A stretch of DNA of 64,000 nt from HyVt-105 sp049975425 (GTDB lineage: Bacteria > Bacteroidota > Bacteroidia > Bacteroidales > VadinHA17), in assembly GCA_049975425.1 (NCBI GenBank), contig JBNGDI010000001.1, positions 1 through 64,000 on the forward strand, given 5' to 3'. Shown one piece after another: positions 18,501 to 26,203 of the stretch (the first letter of the stretch is position 1; every line of letters begins with the position of its first letter). Position numbers and translations under genes: made by a program. Below the pieces are notes generated by a model that saw only the letters and a list, made by a program, of their open reading frames with translations, was not told where the DNA came from and did no database searches.

Positions 18501-18779
18501 GCCTTCAGCCAGTCCGTTTTCTGAGGTAAAATTCTGGAAACTGACCCCGTCGAAGCGTGACAGGCCGGCTTCGGTTCCCAGCCAGATAAAGTCTTCCCTG
18601 TCCTGGATCACGGTATATACTTTGGAGGAGCTCAGCCCTTCGGCAACACCGTAATTATCGAAATAGTAGGTCTGTGCCTTTATTACTGCCGTGGAAAGAA
18701 GGCAGCCAGCGGCAAAAAAAATGATTTGCCGGTTCAGGCAAATCATTTTTACGCCCTGGAAGGCATTAGAAAAATTCAT
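15579..18779 (-). CDS. Two-component-regulator propeller and SpoIIE phosphatase, membrane receptor
   Basis: A 1066-residue one-pass membrane signalling protein. A signal segment (IIFFAAGCLLSTAVIKAQ) is followed by more than a dozen Reg_prop repeats of the form IWIGTEGGGL, giving two seven-bladed propellers (about 40-690), then a Y_Y_Y domain (about 695-770), a transmembrane helix (WWFILICVVVGISAILAYI), a coiled coil (about 800-850), and a SpoIIE/PP2C phosphatase domain (IRYAKRIQNAILPP, VSGDFYWLARTE, AAVDCTGHGVPGAFMS, metal Asp in IFSDGYADQFGG). The usual partner of this sensor is a histidine kinase; here the output is a Ser/Thr phosphatase, expected to act on cytoplasmic phosphoproteins. It is the second gene of an operon, 19 bp behind the TPR-caspase gene. 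An ATG at 18746 would give a tighter signal peptide. Confidence 0.9.
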   Translation of the reverse strand: MNFSNAFQGVKMICLNRQIIFFAAGCLLSTAVIKAQTYYFDNYGVAEGLSSSKVYTVIQDREDFIWLGTEAGLSRFDGVSFQNFTSENGLAEGGVYSMMQDSRGLIWLGHLDGRLSRYDGEKFESIPFPSGEIRGDITSILEDVAGKIWITTQGSGAFRLENPEAVPDEITCRHFIGGDLSDQVFASLRTRNNDIYMLTDQGVRVFNPDSSGFEALHIDNLPRYFMIITMFEDSEGDLWFGTYNGGLYHFNKKTGDVTIYDSVRDGLAKNWVSCITQDSRGRMWIGTWGGGISLLEDGSFRNFDQSNGLQDLNIKCLVEDREGNMLIGTYDHGLSVFKGDHFVTFTENDGLSNPIVWAIHQDRNGKYWFGTNGGITVYDPEAPSGRQITYYNQDNRYIENKIRFFREDRQGNIWIGTEGGGLIRYEPSSQRFINDIYLNERLYRDQIITALEIDDHNNLWIGTNEGLGYFEPSTGYIERVTQSGGLAGNLISSLYYDSRGNLWIGSQVTGLTRCVKEGDQYVFTIMRMPRNFTPVSMTEDADGNIWIGTEKGVYVFNGDTIIRHLTENDGLLANNVNLVDHDREWNMYIGTNKGLNKYVPEKDKIYTYSRKSGFVGIETKENASFCDNDGRMWFGTVAGVTRYDPHRVADTEMEPLTHIRAMQINYQPASLIPGQKLSYRQKNIVFDYNSICLKNPDAVRYKVMLEGADDNWRPSTTQTRAIYPALSPGKYTFKVIARNSTGKWNSEPVTYSFIIRPPFYQTWWFILICVVVGISAILAYIRIREQQLKRENRILEEKVAERTAEVVQKSKELEEKNKDITDSIRYAKRIQNAILPPQESFTETFILFRPKDIVSGDFYWLARTEHKQLIAAVDCTGHGVPGAFMSIIGHNSLNKIVKEYHLDEPAAILDQLNRELILTLHQQSEDEEVKDGMDIALISIDIKTRELQFAGAYNPLYHFRNGELTEIKGDRTAIGRTSLSRPHSFTNHSLMLEKGDVVYIFSDGYADQFGGPQGKKFKYSALKNLLKEIKDKPMEEQKLILDETLEKWRGNLEQVDDVLIIGSRIN

Positions 18780-18798
18780 GGGGATGGATTTTGAATGA

Positions 18799-21138
18799 TT
18801 ACTCTTTCAGGATAAAGAAAAAGGTTCCGTTTTCATCTTCCAGGCCGGCAATTTTCCCGAATTTGGGCCGTTGCTGGTTATTCTGTGCCACAGCCACCGT
18901 GACCTGTGCTACCACGTTTTCAATGGGAAGGCAGGCATTGGGATTGTTTGCCAGGGTGTTGGCAAAGGTGCGGGTGAACTGTGAATTATCCACAGCCAGT
19001 TCGTACCCTGCGGAACTGAATACCTGGGATGATTTGAATCTGGTAGCCGTTTCATCGTCACAACTCCTGGGAACGGGAGTGGAACGCATGGCCTGGTAGA
19101 AGGTGGGCCCCGACTCGCAGGCATCGGTTACCACCAGCAGGTGGGTGAGGTGCTGTCGATAGCTTTGCATGGCGGCCCGCAGGAAATTGATGTTGAAGTA
19201 AGTGTATTCATCATCGCGGCGGGCATCGATCGGAATCCAGTATCCGGTTTCATTGATGAACTTCCCATGCCCTGCATACCATATCAGTAGGGAATTCACA
19301 TGGTTGCTTCTGACCAGATCGCGCAGCTCGATGGAAAAAAATTTCTCCATTTCCTCCTTGGTCATATCTTTCTTGGTAATGATATTGTGTATATCATATT
19401 TTGCCAGGGCCATTTTCATCAGGCTCACATCTTTGGTAGGACCGTCGAGGCTGGCAAAGGTCTGGTACTGTGAATTCTCAATAAAAATCACCCAGGTTTT
19501 TCCCATGGGATTGCTTTCGGAGATCATGGCTCCTTCCCGGTTGAAGGAAAATTCCTTTTCCATGCGGTTGCCGTTGACATCTTCCGCCACCACGGTGAAT
19601 TTGTTTTTGTTCAGAATATCGATTGTGGCGGAGAAGGTGGGGTTCAATTCATTGACCCGGTAGCTGGCGTTCAGCCCTTCCACCATGATGGACCGGATGG
19701 GGCTTTCGTCGGTGATCTGCCCTTCCACGTACAGGCGGGAGTCGTCGCTGCTGAGATAAATTTCTCCGTTGTCGGAAGCATAGGGGGCGATGAGTTTAAC
19801 TTCCGGTTTGTTTGTTTCCGTCCATTCGATTGCATAGGTTACTTCCTGCAGGTTGTCATATACATCCTTTACGGTGAAGCTGATACTGTCTTTCTGGTTC
19901 ACGGGTATGCTGGCCAGGAAGGTGTATCCGTTGCGGGTGCGCTCGGTATGAATATTGGTGTCGTTGATACGGAACAGGGCCAGCTCACTGGCTTCCTGGA
20001 TCTCTCCCTTGATCACCACTTCTTCTTTATCTCCTCTGATCCGGATGCGTTCGTTCCGTGCGGGGACCGGCTCGATAAGGGTGATAACGGGGGGGTCGGT
20101 TTCCCGGTTCAGTTCAAACAGGCGCTTGCGGGCTTCATCGAGCAATTGCCGTGCCTTTACGTCATATTCCGAGAGGCTGGCGATCTTTTCATAGTCTTTG
20201 ATGGCCGATGAATAATCGAGGATTTCCTCAAAAGAGCGGGCCCGCTTGAAGTAGGCATCAGGATCGTCGGGTGTTAGCTGGATCAGCTTGTTGAAATCGT
20301 TGATGGCATACTGGTGCTGGTTGAATTTCTGGTAGTATTCCCCGCGTACCATATACCAGCGTGGATTTTCCGGGTCAATAATGATATTCTTTGAAATATC
20401 GTTGATGGCCGAAGGAAAATCGAGCCTTTCCACGTAAATCAGGCTTCTGATGTAATGTGCTTCCGTATTCCGGTCGTCCAGGCTGAGGGTGGTATTGCAG
20501 AATCCCATGGCCTCATCCATCAGTTTCTGGTCCAGTTTGAGACGGGCCAGGGCCAGGTATGGATCTACAAAACGGTCTTTGTTGCTGGTGGCCTTCCGGT
20601 AATACACTTCCGCTTGGGAGTAGTCCCGCAATTTTTCCAGGATCTGTCCTTTCAGGTAATTGTCGTAATAATTGTTCCTGTCGATGATCAGGGCTGTATC
20701 AATAACTTCCAGTGCCCGCTCGAATTTTTCAAGGGCCATCAGGCTGCGGGCCTTGTACTGATAAGGCTCATGGTCCCGTTTCTTAAGGCTGGTAGATGTA
20801 TTGAGGTTGTCCACGCTTTCCTCGTACCTGCCCAGGATGAACTGTATTTTTCCTGCCATGGTGTATATTTCCTGGTCTTTCGGGCTGAACACCATGGCCC
20901 GGGTGCAATCTTCCAGCGCCCGTTCGTATTCTTCCATCTGTATCAGGGCTCTGGCTCGGGCAATATAGGCCCGTGTGTATTCGGGGTCTACCTTGAGAGC
21001 ATTTGTGTATTGTTCAACGGCATCGGCATATTTTCCGTTTTCAATAAATTCTTCGCCTGCCTTGTACAGTTTCCTGGCACTTTGAGCAGTAACATTCAGG
21101 CTGAAAAGGCACAGGAAAAATAAAAAAAGGTTTTTCAT
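18799..21138 (-). CDS. TPR-repeat protein with C-terminal caspase (peptidase C14) domain
   Basis: A 779-residue exported or membrane-tethered protein. A signal peptide (LFLFFLCLFSLNVTAQS) is followed by about nine TPR repeats (roughly 22-340; for example YADAVEQYTNALKVDPEYTR), two beta-rich Ig-like segments (about 350-545; each opens with a strand like PPVITLIEPVP or KPEVKLIAPYA), and a caspase-like domain (about 545-779). The catalytic dyad is present: His in IWYAGHGKF (about 624) and Cys in VVTDACESGPTF (about 674). Caspase-fold proteases cut after basic or acidic residues and commonly act in regulated proteolysis. The gene leads an operon with the propeller-SpoIIE phosphatase, so the two may form one signalling unit. 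Substrate and trigger are unknown. Confidence 0.88.
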   Translation of the reverse strand: MKNLFLFFLCLFSLNVTAQSARKLYKAGEEFIENGKYADAVEQYTNALKVDPEYTRAYIARARALIQMEEYERALEDCTRAMVFSPKDQEIYTMAGKIQFILGRYEESVDNLNTSTSLKKRDHEPYQYKARSLMALEKFERALEVIDTALIIDRNNYYDNYLKGQILEKLRDYSQAEVYYRKATSNKDRFVDPYLALARLKLDQKLMDEAMGFCNTTLSLDDRNTEAHYIRSLIYVERLDFPSAINDISKNIIIDPENPRWYMVRGEYYQKFNQHQYAINDFNKLIQLTPDDPDAYFKRARSFEEILDYSSAIKDYEKIASLSEYDVKARQLLDEARKRLFELNRETDPPVITLIEPVPARNERIRIRGDKEEVVIKGEIQEASELALFRINDTNIHTERTRNGYTFLASIPVNQKDSISFTVKDVYDNLQEVTYAIEWTETNKPEVKLIAPYASDNGEIYLSSDDSRLYVEGQITDESPIRSIMVEGLNASYRVNELNPTFSATIDILNKNKFTVVAEDVNGNRMEKEFSFNREGAMISESNPMGKTWVIFIENSQYQTFASLDGPTKDVSLMKMALAKYDIHNIITKKDMTKEEMEKFFSIELRDLVRSNHVNSLLIWYAGHGKFINETGYWIPIDARRDDEYTYFNINFLRAAMQSYRQHLTHLLVVTDACESGPTFYQAMRSTPVPRSCDDETATRFKSSQVFSSAGYELAVDNSQFTRTFANTLANNPNACLPIENVVAQVTVAVAQNNQQRPKFGKIAGLEDENGTFFFILKE

Positions 21139-21313
21139 GGCGGTGCGCTTTATGGCATGATGGGTTTTATTATAGTATTGTCAATAAAATCAGGGACTCT
21201 GTGTAAACCGGTCTGTTTCCAAATATAAAAATAAAAACCCTTTTATCAGGAACAATTTGATCATATATTGTACGTATTTGACAGGTAAAAAGTTTTCCGT
21301 GATAAAAAGATGA

Positions 21314-22369
21314 TTACCCGCTCCGGGAATTGTTCACATAACATGCCAGGGAGCTTTTTTCAAAGAGGGTGCAGGAGGCTGGTTCTTTGGGAGTTGAGGG
21401 CGCCCTGATCCCCTTGTGAAATAGCTGGAGGCCCGTGAATACCCGCGCTTCATCCCAGCATTTTTTTTGCATGAAAGACCGGTGCAACACGGCACCTCCT
21501 TCGACAAAAAGCGACAGAATGTTTCGCTGGTACAGGATGTCCATTATCTGGGACAGAAGGGTTTCATCAAAATTTACCTGTATCCATTCTGTCCGGCCTT
21601 CCCGTCGGGAAGGCTTTTCAGTGAAAATCCAGGTATCCTGGCTGCCGTCGAACAGGTTCAGGCGGCGGGGCAGGGATGCCTGGCGGTCGAGCACCATCCG
21701 CACCGGCTGAGGGCCGTCCCAGTGCCGTACATTGAGCCTGGGATCGTCTTTGAGGGCGGTACGGGTTCCGACCAGAATGGCAGCTTCCTCGGCCCTCCAT
21801 TTATGCACCAAACGGCGCTCGAATTCACCGGTGATCCAGACGGGTGGAGTCCGATCCCCGGGCTGCCGCTCGGTATCGATAAAACCGTCGGCCGACTGGG
21901 CCCATTTCAGGACCACAAAAGGGCGCTTCTTTTCATGGAAGGTAAAAAACCGTTTGTTCAGATCCCGGCATGCCTCTTCCAGAATACCTGTTTCTACCTG
22001 GCATCCTCCTTTTGTGAGTTTTTCTACACCCTTTCCTGCCACCAGGGGATGGGTATCGAGGGTGCCGATCACAACCCTGGGTATCTGCCGTGCCACAATC
22101 ATATCTGCACAGGGTGGTGTTTTTCCATGATGGGCACAGGGTTCGAGGTTTACATACAGGGTGCTGTTTTTCAGCAGAGAGGGGTTGCGTACCGACCGGA
22201 TGGCTTCCACTTCCGCATGAGCCCCGCCGTATCGGCGGTGATAACCTTCCCCGATGATCCTGCCATCGCAAACCACCACCGAACCTACCATGGGGTTGGG
22301 AGCAACATTCCCGGTTCCCTGAGCCGCCAGGTCAAGACAACGTTGCATGTATACCCTGTGATCTTCCAT
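21314..22369 (-). CDS. ribD: Bifunctional riboflavin biosynthesis deaminase/reductase RibD
   Basis: A 351-residue cytoplasmic enzyme for two successive steps of riboflavin synthesis. The N-terminal zinc deaminase domain shows HAEVEAI and PCAHHGKTPPCADMI. The C-terminal NADPH reductase domain starts around residue 150 (RPFVVLKWAQSADGFI) and contains GTRTALKDDPRLNVR. Length is normal. The gene is divergent from prmC with only 27 bp between the start codons, so its promoter must overlap that gap or the prmC coding region. No FMN riboswitch is seen. Confidence 0.95.
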   Translation of the reverse strand: MEDHRVYMQRCLDLAAQGTGNVAPNPMVGSVVVCDGRIIGEGYHRRYGGAHAEVEAIRSVRNPSLLKNSTLYVNLEPCAHHGKTPPCADMIVARQIPRVVIGTLDTHPLVAGKGVEKLTKGGCQVETGILEEACRDLNKRFFTFHEKKRPFVVLKWAQSADGFIDTERQPGDRTPPVWITGEFERRLVHKWRAEEAAILVGTRTALKDDPRLNVRHWDGPQPVRMVLDRQASLPRRLNLFDGSQDTWIFTEKPSRREGRTEWIQVNFDETLLSQIMDILYQRNILSLFVEGGAVLHRSFMQKKCWDEARVFTGLQLFHKGIRAPSTPKEPASCTLFEKSSLACYVNNSRSG

Positions 22370-22384
22370 CCCGAACGAAATGAT

Positions 22385-22392
22385 TAACTTTG
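22385..22392 (+). promoter_or_regulatory. -7 promoter box of prmC-recX (TAACTTTG)
   Basis: An exact TAnnTTTG match ending 4 bp before the prmC ATG. If used, the transcript would be leaderless or nearly so. Confidence 0.55.
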
Positions 22393-22396
22393 CGTA

Positions 22397-23278
22397 ATGA
22401 CTGTTCAGCCAGTGACAATATCAGCAATGATCAGCCGGTTCAGGGATGAGCTCGGGGAACTTTACCCGGAACGGGAGATCAGGAACCTGTTCCACCTTCT
22501 GATGGAGCAGCTAAATTATAAAAAAACCGAAATTTACCTGAATCTTTCTGCTAATTTGAAGGACCGGGAACAGAACTGGATACTGGATGCACTGGAGCGG
22601 TTGAAAAACCATGTTCCCGTACAATACATCCTGGGTTATACCTGGTTCTGCGGATTGAAGATGGGGGTTAAACCAGGGGTGCTGATCCCCCGACCCGAAA
22701 CGGAAGAACTGGTGCTGTGGGTTTTGAGGGAAAATGATTCACGCTCCCGCCGTGTGATCGACATAGGATGTGGGAGCGGGTGTATTGCCCTTGCTTTGAA
22801 AGAACAGCGGCCCGCCTGGAAAATAACCGGCGTGGATGCGGATGAAAGGGCTCTGGCCTGTTCGCGGATAAACGGGAAGGAGCTGCAACTGGACGTGGGG
22901 TGGATTAAGGGAGATATCCTTGATCCAGTGTTCTGGCCTGTACTTGGTCAATATGATGTGGCTGTTTCAAATCCACCATATATCCCGGAACATGAAAAGA
23001 ACAGCCTTTCACCCCATGTAGTACATGCGGAGCCGGGTCAGGCCCTGTTTGTACCCGATCAGGATCCTCTTCTTTTTTACCGGGCCCTGGAGGAATTCGG
23101 AAGAAGCCGGCTGGCCCCGGGAGGAGCCATCTATGTGGAAATGCATGAAAAAATGATGGAACCGCTGACCGGACTCTTCATTGAAAAAGGATGGGAACAG
23201 GTTACACCCGCACGGGATATCCACGGCAGGTGGAGAATGCTCCGTGCCTGCAGACAACGGGAAAGAGATTCATTATGA
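22397..23278 (+). CDS. prmC: Peptide chain release factor N5-glutamine methyltransferase
   Basis: A 293-residue SAM-dependent methyltransferase that methylates the Gln of the GGQ motif of release factors RF1 and RF2. The SAM motif VIDIGCGSGCIALALKEQ is near residue 118 and the catalytic NPPYIPEHE near residue 192. An N-terminal helical domain (about 1-85) recognises the release factor. One of its substrates, RF2 (prfB), is encoded about 550 bp downstream. The stop codon overlaps the recX start as ATGA, so the two are translationally coupled. Confidence 0.94.
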   Translation: MTVQPVTISAMISRFRDELGELYPEREIRNLFHLLMEQLNYKKTEIYLNLSANLKDREQNWILDALERLKNHVPVQYILGYTWFCGLKMGVKPGVLIPRPETEELVLWVLRENDSRSRRVIDIGCGSGCIALALKEQRPAWKITGVDADERALACSRINGKELQLDVGWIKGDILDPVFWPVLGQYDVAVSNPPYIPEHEKNSLSPHVVHAEPGQALFVPDQDPLLFYRALEEFGRSRLAPGGAIYVEMHEKMMEPLTGLFIEKGWEQVTPARDIHGRWRMLRACRQRERDSL

Positions 23279-23742
23279 TGAAAAAGATCCGCTTGACAAA
23301 ACAGGAAGCTCTGGAAAAAACCCGGGCCATGTGTGCCCGGAGGGAATACTGCACGGCTGAAATCGTGCAGAAGCTGAATGGGTGGGGTCTGGGCGGGAAT
23401 GAGGTGAAGGAAGTAATTGACGGTTTGCAGAAGGAAGGGTTTCTTGACGAATTCCGCTATGCCAGTGCTTTCGTTCGCGACAGGGTAAGGTTCAATAAAT
23501 GGGGAAAGCTGAAGATCAGGCATGCTCTGCGGATGAAAGGGGTTAATAATGATGTGATCGAACCGTCGCTCAATGAGATCGATTCCAATGAGTACCTCCA
23601 GATGATGCGGGTGGAACTGCAGAAAAAAAAGTGCACGGTAAGGGGGAATCCCCTGGCCGTCAGGGCCAGATTACAGCGTTTTGCTTTTTCGCGCGGATTT
23701 GAGCCGGAGCTTGCCGACAGGGTCATTGAGGAGCTGTCATAA
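23275..23742 (+). CDS. recX: RecX family regulatory protein
   Basis: A 155-residue three-helix-repeat protein; RecX proteins bind RecA filaments and limit their activity. Typical blocks are CARREYCTAEIVQKL, VIDGLQKEGFLDEFRYASAF and FNKWGKLKIRHALRMKGV. The start is the ATG at 23275, overlapping the prmC stop; a second ATG follows directly at 23278. recA is not in the window. The C-terminal third is more diverged than in model RecX. Confidence 0.87.
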   Translation: MMKKIRLTKQEALEKTRAMCARREYCTAEIVQKLNGWGLGGNEVKEVIDGLQKEGFLDEFRYASAFVRDRVRFNKWGKLKIRHALRMKGVNNDVIEPSLNEIDSNEYLQMMRVELQKKKCTVRGNPLAVRARLQRFAFSRGFEPELADRVIEELS

Positions 23743-23781
23743 GGTGATCCTTTCGAAATGGGATAAAAGCAGGAGTTTTCG

Positions 23782-23789
23782 TACTTTTG
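23782..23789 (+). promoter_or_regulatory. -7 promoter box of prfB (TACTTTTG)
   Basis: An exact TAnnTTTG match 35 bp upstream of the prfB ATG, in the 81-bp gap after recX. Confidence 0.55.
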
Positions 23790-23823
23790 TGGAATGTTGA
23801 ACAGGAAAAAAGACTGACCGACC

Positions 23824-24913
23824 ATGATCAATCAGGAACAGATCAGAGAGCTTTCAGAGCGCCTGGATGCGCTGAGGAGGCATCTTTGACATCGATAAGA
23901 AACAGCAGACCATTACCGAGGAAGAGAAAGTAACCCGGGATCAAGGTTTCTGGAATGATCCCAGAGCAGCCGAAGAAAAACTGAGGCACATTGCTTCCCT
24001 GAAGGAATATACCCTGGCATACGGAAAGATCAAAACGGCGGTGGATGACCTGCAGGTGTTGTACGATTTTGCCAGGGAGGGAGAAGCTTCAGAAGAAGAG
24101 GTGGATCAACAATACCGGAAAGCCCTTGATCTGATCAGTGAACTGGAGCTGAAGAATATGCTGGGCAAGGAAGAAGACCGGCTGGGCGCCATCATGAAGA
24201 TAAATTCGGGGGCAGGTGGAACCGAATCGCTCGACTGGGCCGCCATGCTTATGCGGATGTATATCCGGTGGGGGGAACGGAATAATTACCGGGTAAGAGA
24301 AATTGACCTGCTCCCGGGGGAAGAGGCAGGTATCAAGTCGGCTACCCTGGAATTTACAGGCGATTTTGCCTACGGAAACCTGAAAAGTGAAAACGGTGTG
24401 CACCGGCTGGTAAGGATTTCGCCGTTCAACGCACAGGGGAAACGACAAACCACTTTTGCTTCGGTATTTGTTTCCCCGGTGGTGGACGAAAATATTGAAA
24501 TCGAGGTGAATCCGGCCGATATTACCTGGGAAACCTACCGCTCGAGCGGTGCCGGAGGACAGAATGTGAACAAGGTGGAAACGGCGGTAAGGCTGCGGCA
24601 TCATCCCACAGGTATCGTGATTGAAAACCAGGAAACCCGGTCGCAGCTGAAAAACAAGGAGAATGCCATGCGGTTACTGAAATCGCACCTGTACGAGCTT
24701 GAGCTGCGGAAACGGCAGGAAGAGCAGGCGCGTATCGAAGGACAGAAGAAAAAGATTGAATGGGGTTCACAGATACGCAGCTATGTGCTTCATCCCTACA
24801 AGCTGGTGAAAGACCTTCGTACCGGATATGAAACCTCAAATGTACAGGCAGTACTCGATGGCGATCTGAATGATTTCATCAAGGAATACCTGATGGAGTT
24901 CGGGAAGGATTGA
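23824..24913 (+). CDS. prfB: Peptide chain release factor 2 with programmed +1 frameshift
   Basis: RF2 reads UGA and UAA stop codons and triggers peptide release. The first open frame (ATG at 23824) ends at an in-frame TGA at 23887-23889, codon 22. The slippery sequence CTT-TGA-C is preceded by AGGAGG at 23875-23880, separated by one codon, the classical arrangement that pushes the ribosome forward by one base when RF2 is scarce. Translation then resumes at GAC (23888) and runs to 24913, giving 362 residues. The second frame has the SPF recognition tripeptide (VRISPFNAQG) and the GGQ catalytic motif in SSGAGGQNVNKVETAVRL, the target of PrmC. In a phylum that rarely uses Shine-Dalgarno pairing, the retained AGGAGG is notable. 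Confidence 0.96.
23875..23890 (+). promoter_or_regulatory. RF2 programmed frameshift site
   Basis: AGGAGG, one intervening codon (CAT), then CTTTGAC. The Shine-Dalgarno-like element, the slippery CTT and the in-frame TGA followed by C match the autoregulatory site known from E. coli prfB. Confidence 0.93.
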
Positions 24914-24990
24914 TGTTTCCGGATGACATAGCAGACTGAATCTTCCCCTGCCAACTCATTTCCGGTTGGGAATAAAAATACAGAAAACGC

Positions 24991-25665
24991 ATGAAACAAG
25001 CAGCTCTAATGATGTTGGTGATGGGTCTGGCTGCTGCGGGTGCCTCGGCCCAGAAGCGGGTGATCAGGGGGGTGGTAACCGATAGCCTGGGTACACCCAT
25101 ACCCGGCGTTCAGGTGATGATCGACGGCAGAGAAACGCCCAGGGTAACCAATGAAAAGGGGTATTACCGGCTGAAAATCAATGGGGAAGCGGATACGATC
25201 GGCTTCAGAAGCTCCCTGGCAGATATGCATAAAGAGGCCATTAAAGGAAGGAAAAGGATCAACTACACTTTTCCCGTATCAGTCAGTTCTTTGCCTGGTA
25301 AAACTGTCCACATTGGTTACGGAGAACAGAGCAGGGATAAGGTTACCGGTTCTGTTTTCCCGGTGGATGCCCGCAAGGTGAATTATGCAGGGTATACCGA
25401 TGTTTGGCAGGCACTGGCCGGGCAGGTACCCGGACTGGAAGTGGTCAGAACCGGCGAAGGGGTTACACTCAGGATAAGAGGGCATAGCAGCAACCGGGAT
25501 TCAGAGCCTCTGATCCTGCTGAACGGTGTCCGGATACATGATCTGAATACCGTGAATCCGCACGATGTGGAATCGATTGACGTGATCAAAGACGGAACCG
25601 CCGCCATCTATGGAATACAGGGGGCCAATGGAGTGATCCTGATCACAACATACCGGGCGAGATAA
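24991..25665 (+). CDS. Plug-only TonB-receptor-like protein
   Basis: A 224-residue exported protein. A signal peptide (LMMLVMGLAAAGASAQ) is followed by a carboxypeptidase-regulatory-like beta-sandwich (RGVVTDSLGTPIPGVQVMID, residues about 25-95) and then a TonB-dependent receptor plug domain (about 125-222: WQALAGQVPGLEVVRTGEG, LRIRGHSSNRDSEPLILLNG, VESIDVIKDGTAAIYGIQGANGV). The frame stops exactly where the 22-strand barrel would begin. It is not an obvious break, because the following gene is convergent and only 5 bp away with no barrel remnant. It may therefore be a stand-alone periplasmic plug module, or the end product of an old deletion. Confidence 0.82.
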   Translation: MKQAALMMLVMGLAAAGASAQKRVIRGVVTDSLGTPIPGVQVMIDGRETPRVTNEKGYYRLKINGEADTIGFRSSLADMHKEAIKGRKRINYTFPVSVSSLPGKTVHIGYGEQSRDKVTGSVFPVDARKVNYAGYTDVWQALAGQVPGLEVVRTGEGVTLRIRGHSSNRDSEPLILLNGVRIHDLNTVNPHDVESIDVIKDGTAAIYGIQGANGVILITTYRAR

Positions 25666-25670
25666 GCCGG

Positions 25671-26021
25671 CTATTTTTTCCGTTTCAGCCAGAAATCGAA
25701 GGTACGTCCGGGCACAAAGATATCCAGGCCGGAAGAAGGCATGTCGAGGGGATTCCTGACAATATGAGACTGCCCGCCCGGAATATAAACCGTATCACCG
25801 GGCTCCAGGAATTCTTCCCCTTCTTTGTCGGTGATGACCGAAAGCCTGCCTTCCAGAACATGCAATACCTGAGCGTTCGGGTGATCATGTTTGGGGGAAG
25901 CGTGCCCCGGCGGTTTGATAAAGTGCTCAATGGATATGTCGTTTTCCGCACACAGGCTCAGGCGTTTCCAGTCCTTTTCCGGCTCATAGCTCTCGGCCGA
26001 TTTGAAACGAATGACTTTCAT
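25671..26021 (-). CDS. Cupin-domain protein
   Basis: A 116-residue single-domain cupin beta-barrel. The first metal-binding motif is visible as HASPKHDHPNAQVLHVLEGRL, and the second as EPGDTVYIPGGQSHIVRN. It is small and cytoplasmic. Such proteins can be isomerases, dioxygenases or ligand-binding regulators; nothing here decides. The gene is monocistronic with its own -7 box. Confidence 0.82.
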   Translation of the reverse strand: MKVIRFKSAESYEPEKDWKRLSLCAENDISIEHFIKPPGHASPKHDHPNAQVLHVLEGRLSVITDKEGEEFLEPGDTVYIPGGQSHIVRNPLDMPSSGLDIFVPGRTFDFWLKRKK

Positions 26022-26040
26022 CTTAAGGGTTTTTTATGTT

Positions 26041-26048
26041 CAAAGATA
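26041..26048 (-). promoter_or_regulatory. -7 promoter box of the cupin gene (TATCTTTG)
   Basis: An exact TAnnTTTG match on the minus strand, 19 bp upstream of the cupin ATG. Confidence 0.6.
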
Positions 26049-26103
26049 TGTTTTTTCCTCAGGCTTTCGGATGCATGGAATGAAATAAGGAGTTTGTTCC
26101 TCT

Positions 26104-26150
26104 CCGCATTATGCGGTTGATGAGCGCCGGGTTGAATGACAAAAGTCATT
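26104..26150. repeat. Two adjacent palindromes upstream of mutA
   Basis: CCGCAT-T-ATGCGG (26104-26116) is a perfect 13-bp palindrome, and AATGAC-AAAA-GTCATT (26135-26150) a second inverted repeat. Both lie between the cupin and mutA promoter boxes, where an operator would be expected. Confidence 0.4.
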
Positions 26151-26173
26151 GGAGACAGTCATATAAATTCGTT

Positions 26174-26181
26174 TAACTTTG
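26174..26181 (+). promoter_or_regulatory. -7 promoter box of mutA-mutB (TAACTTTG)
   Basis: An exact TAnnTTTG match 22 bp upstream of the mutA ATG. Confidence 0.6.
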
Positions 26182-26203
26182 TGAAAAGTTAAAAAACGGT
26201 ACT

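Noticed and set aside
22370..22396. An FMN riboswitch in front of ribD
   Set aside because: Only 27 bp separate ribD from prmC, too short for the aptamer, and none of its conserved segments is visible.
23824..23889. The in-frame TGA in prfB as a sequencing error or disrupted gene
   Set aside because: The AGGAGG element and CTTTGAC context match the known programmed frameshift exactly.
24991..25665. The plug-only TonB protein as a pseudogene
   Set aside because: The frame is intact and ends cleanly, with no barrel remnant between its stop and the convergent cupin gene 5 bp away. A decayed receptor is possible but not supported.
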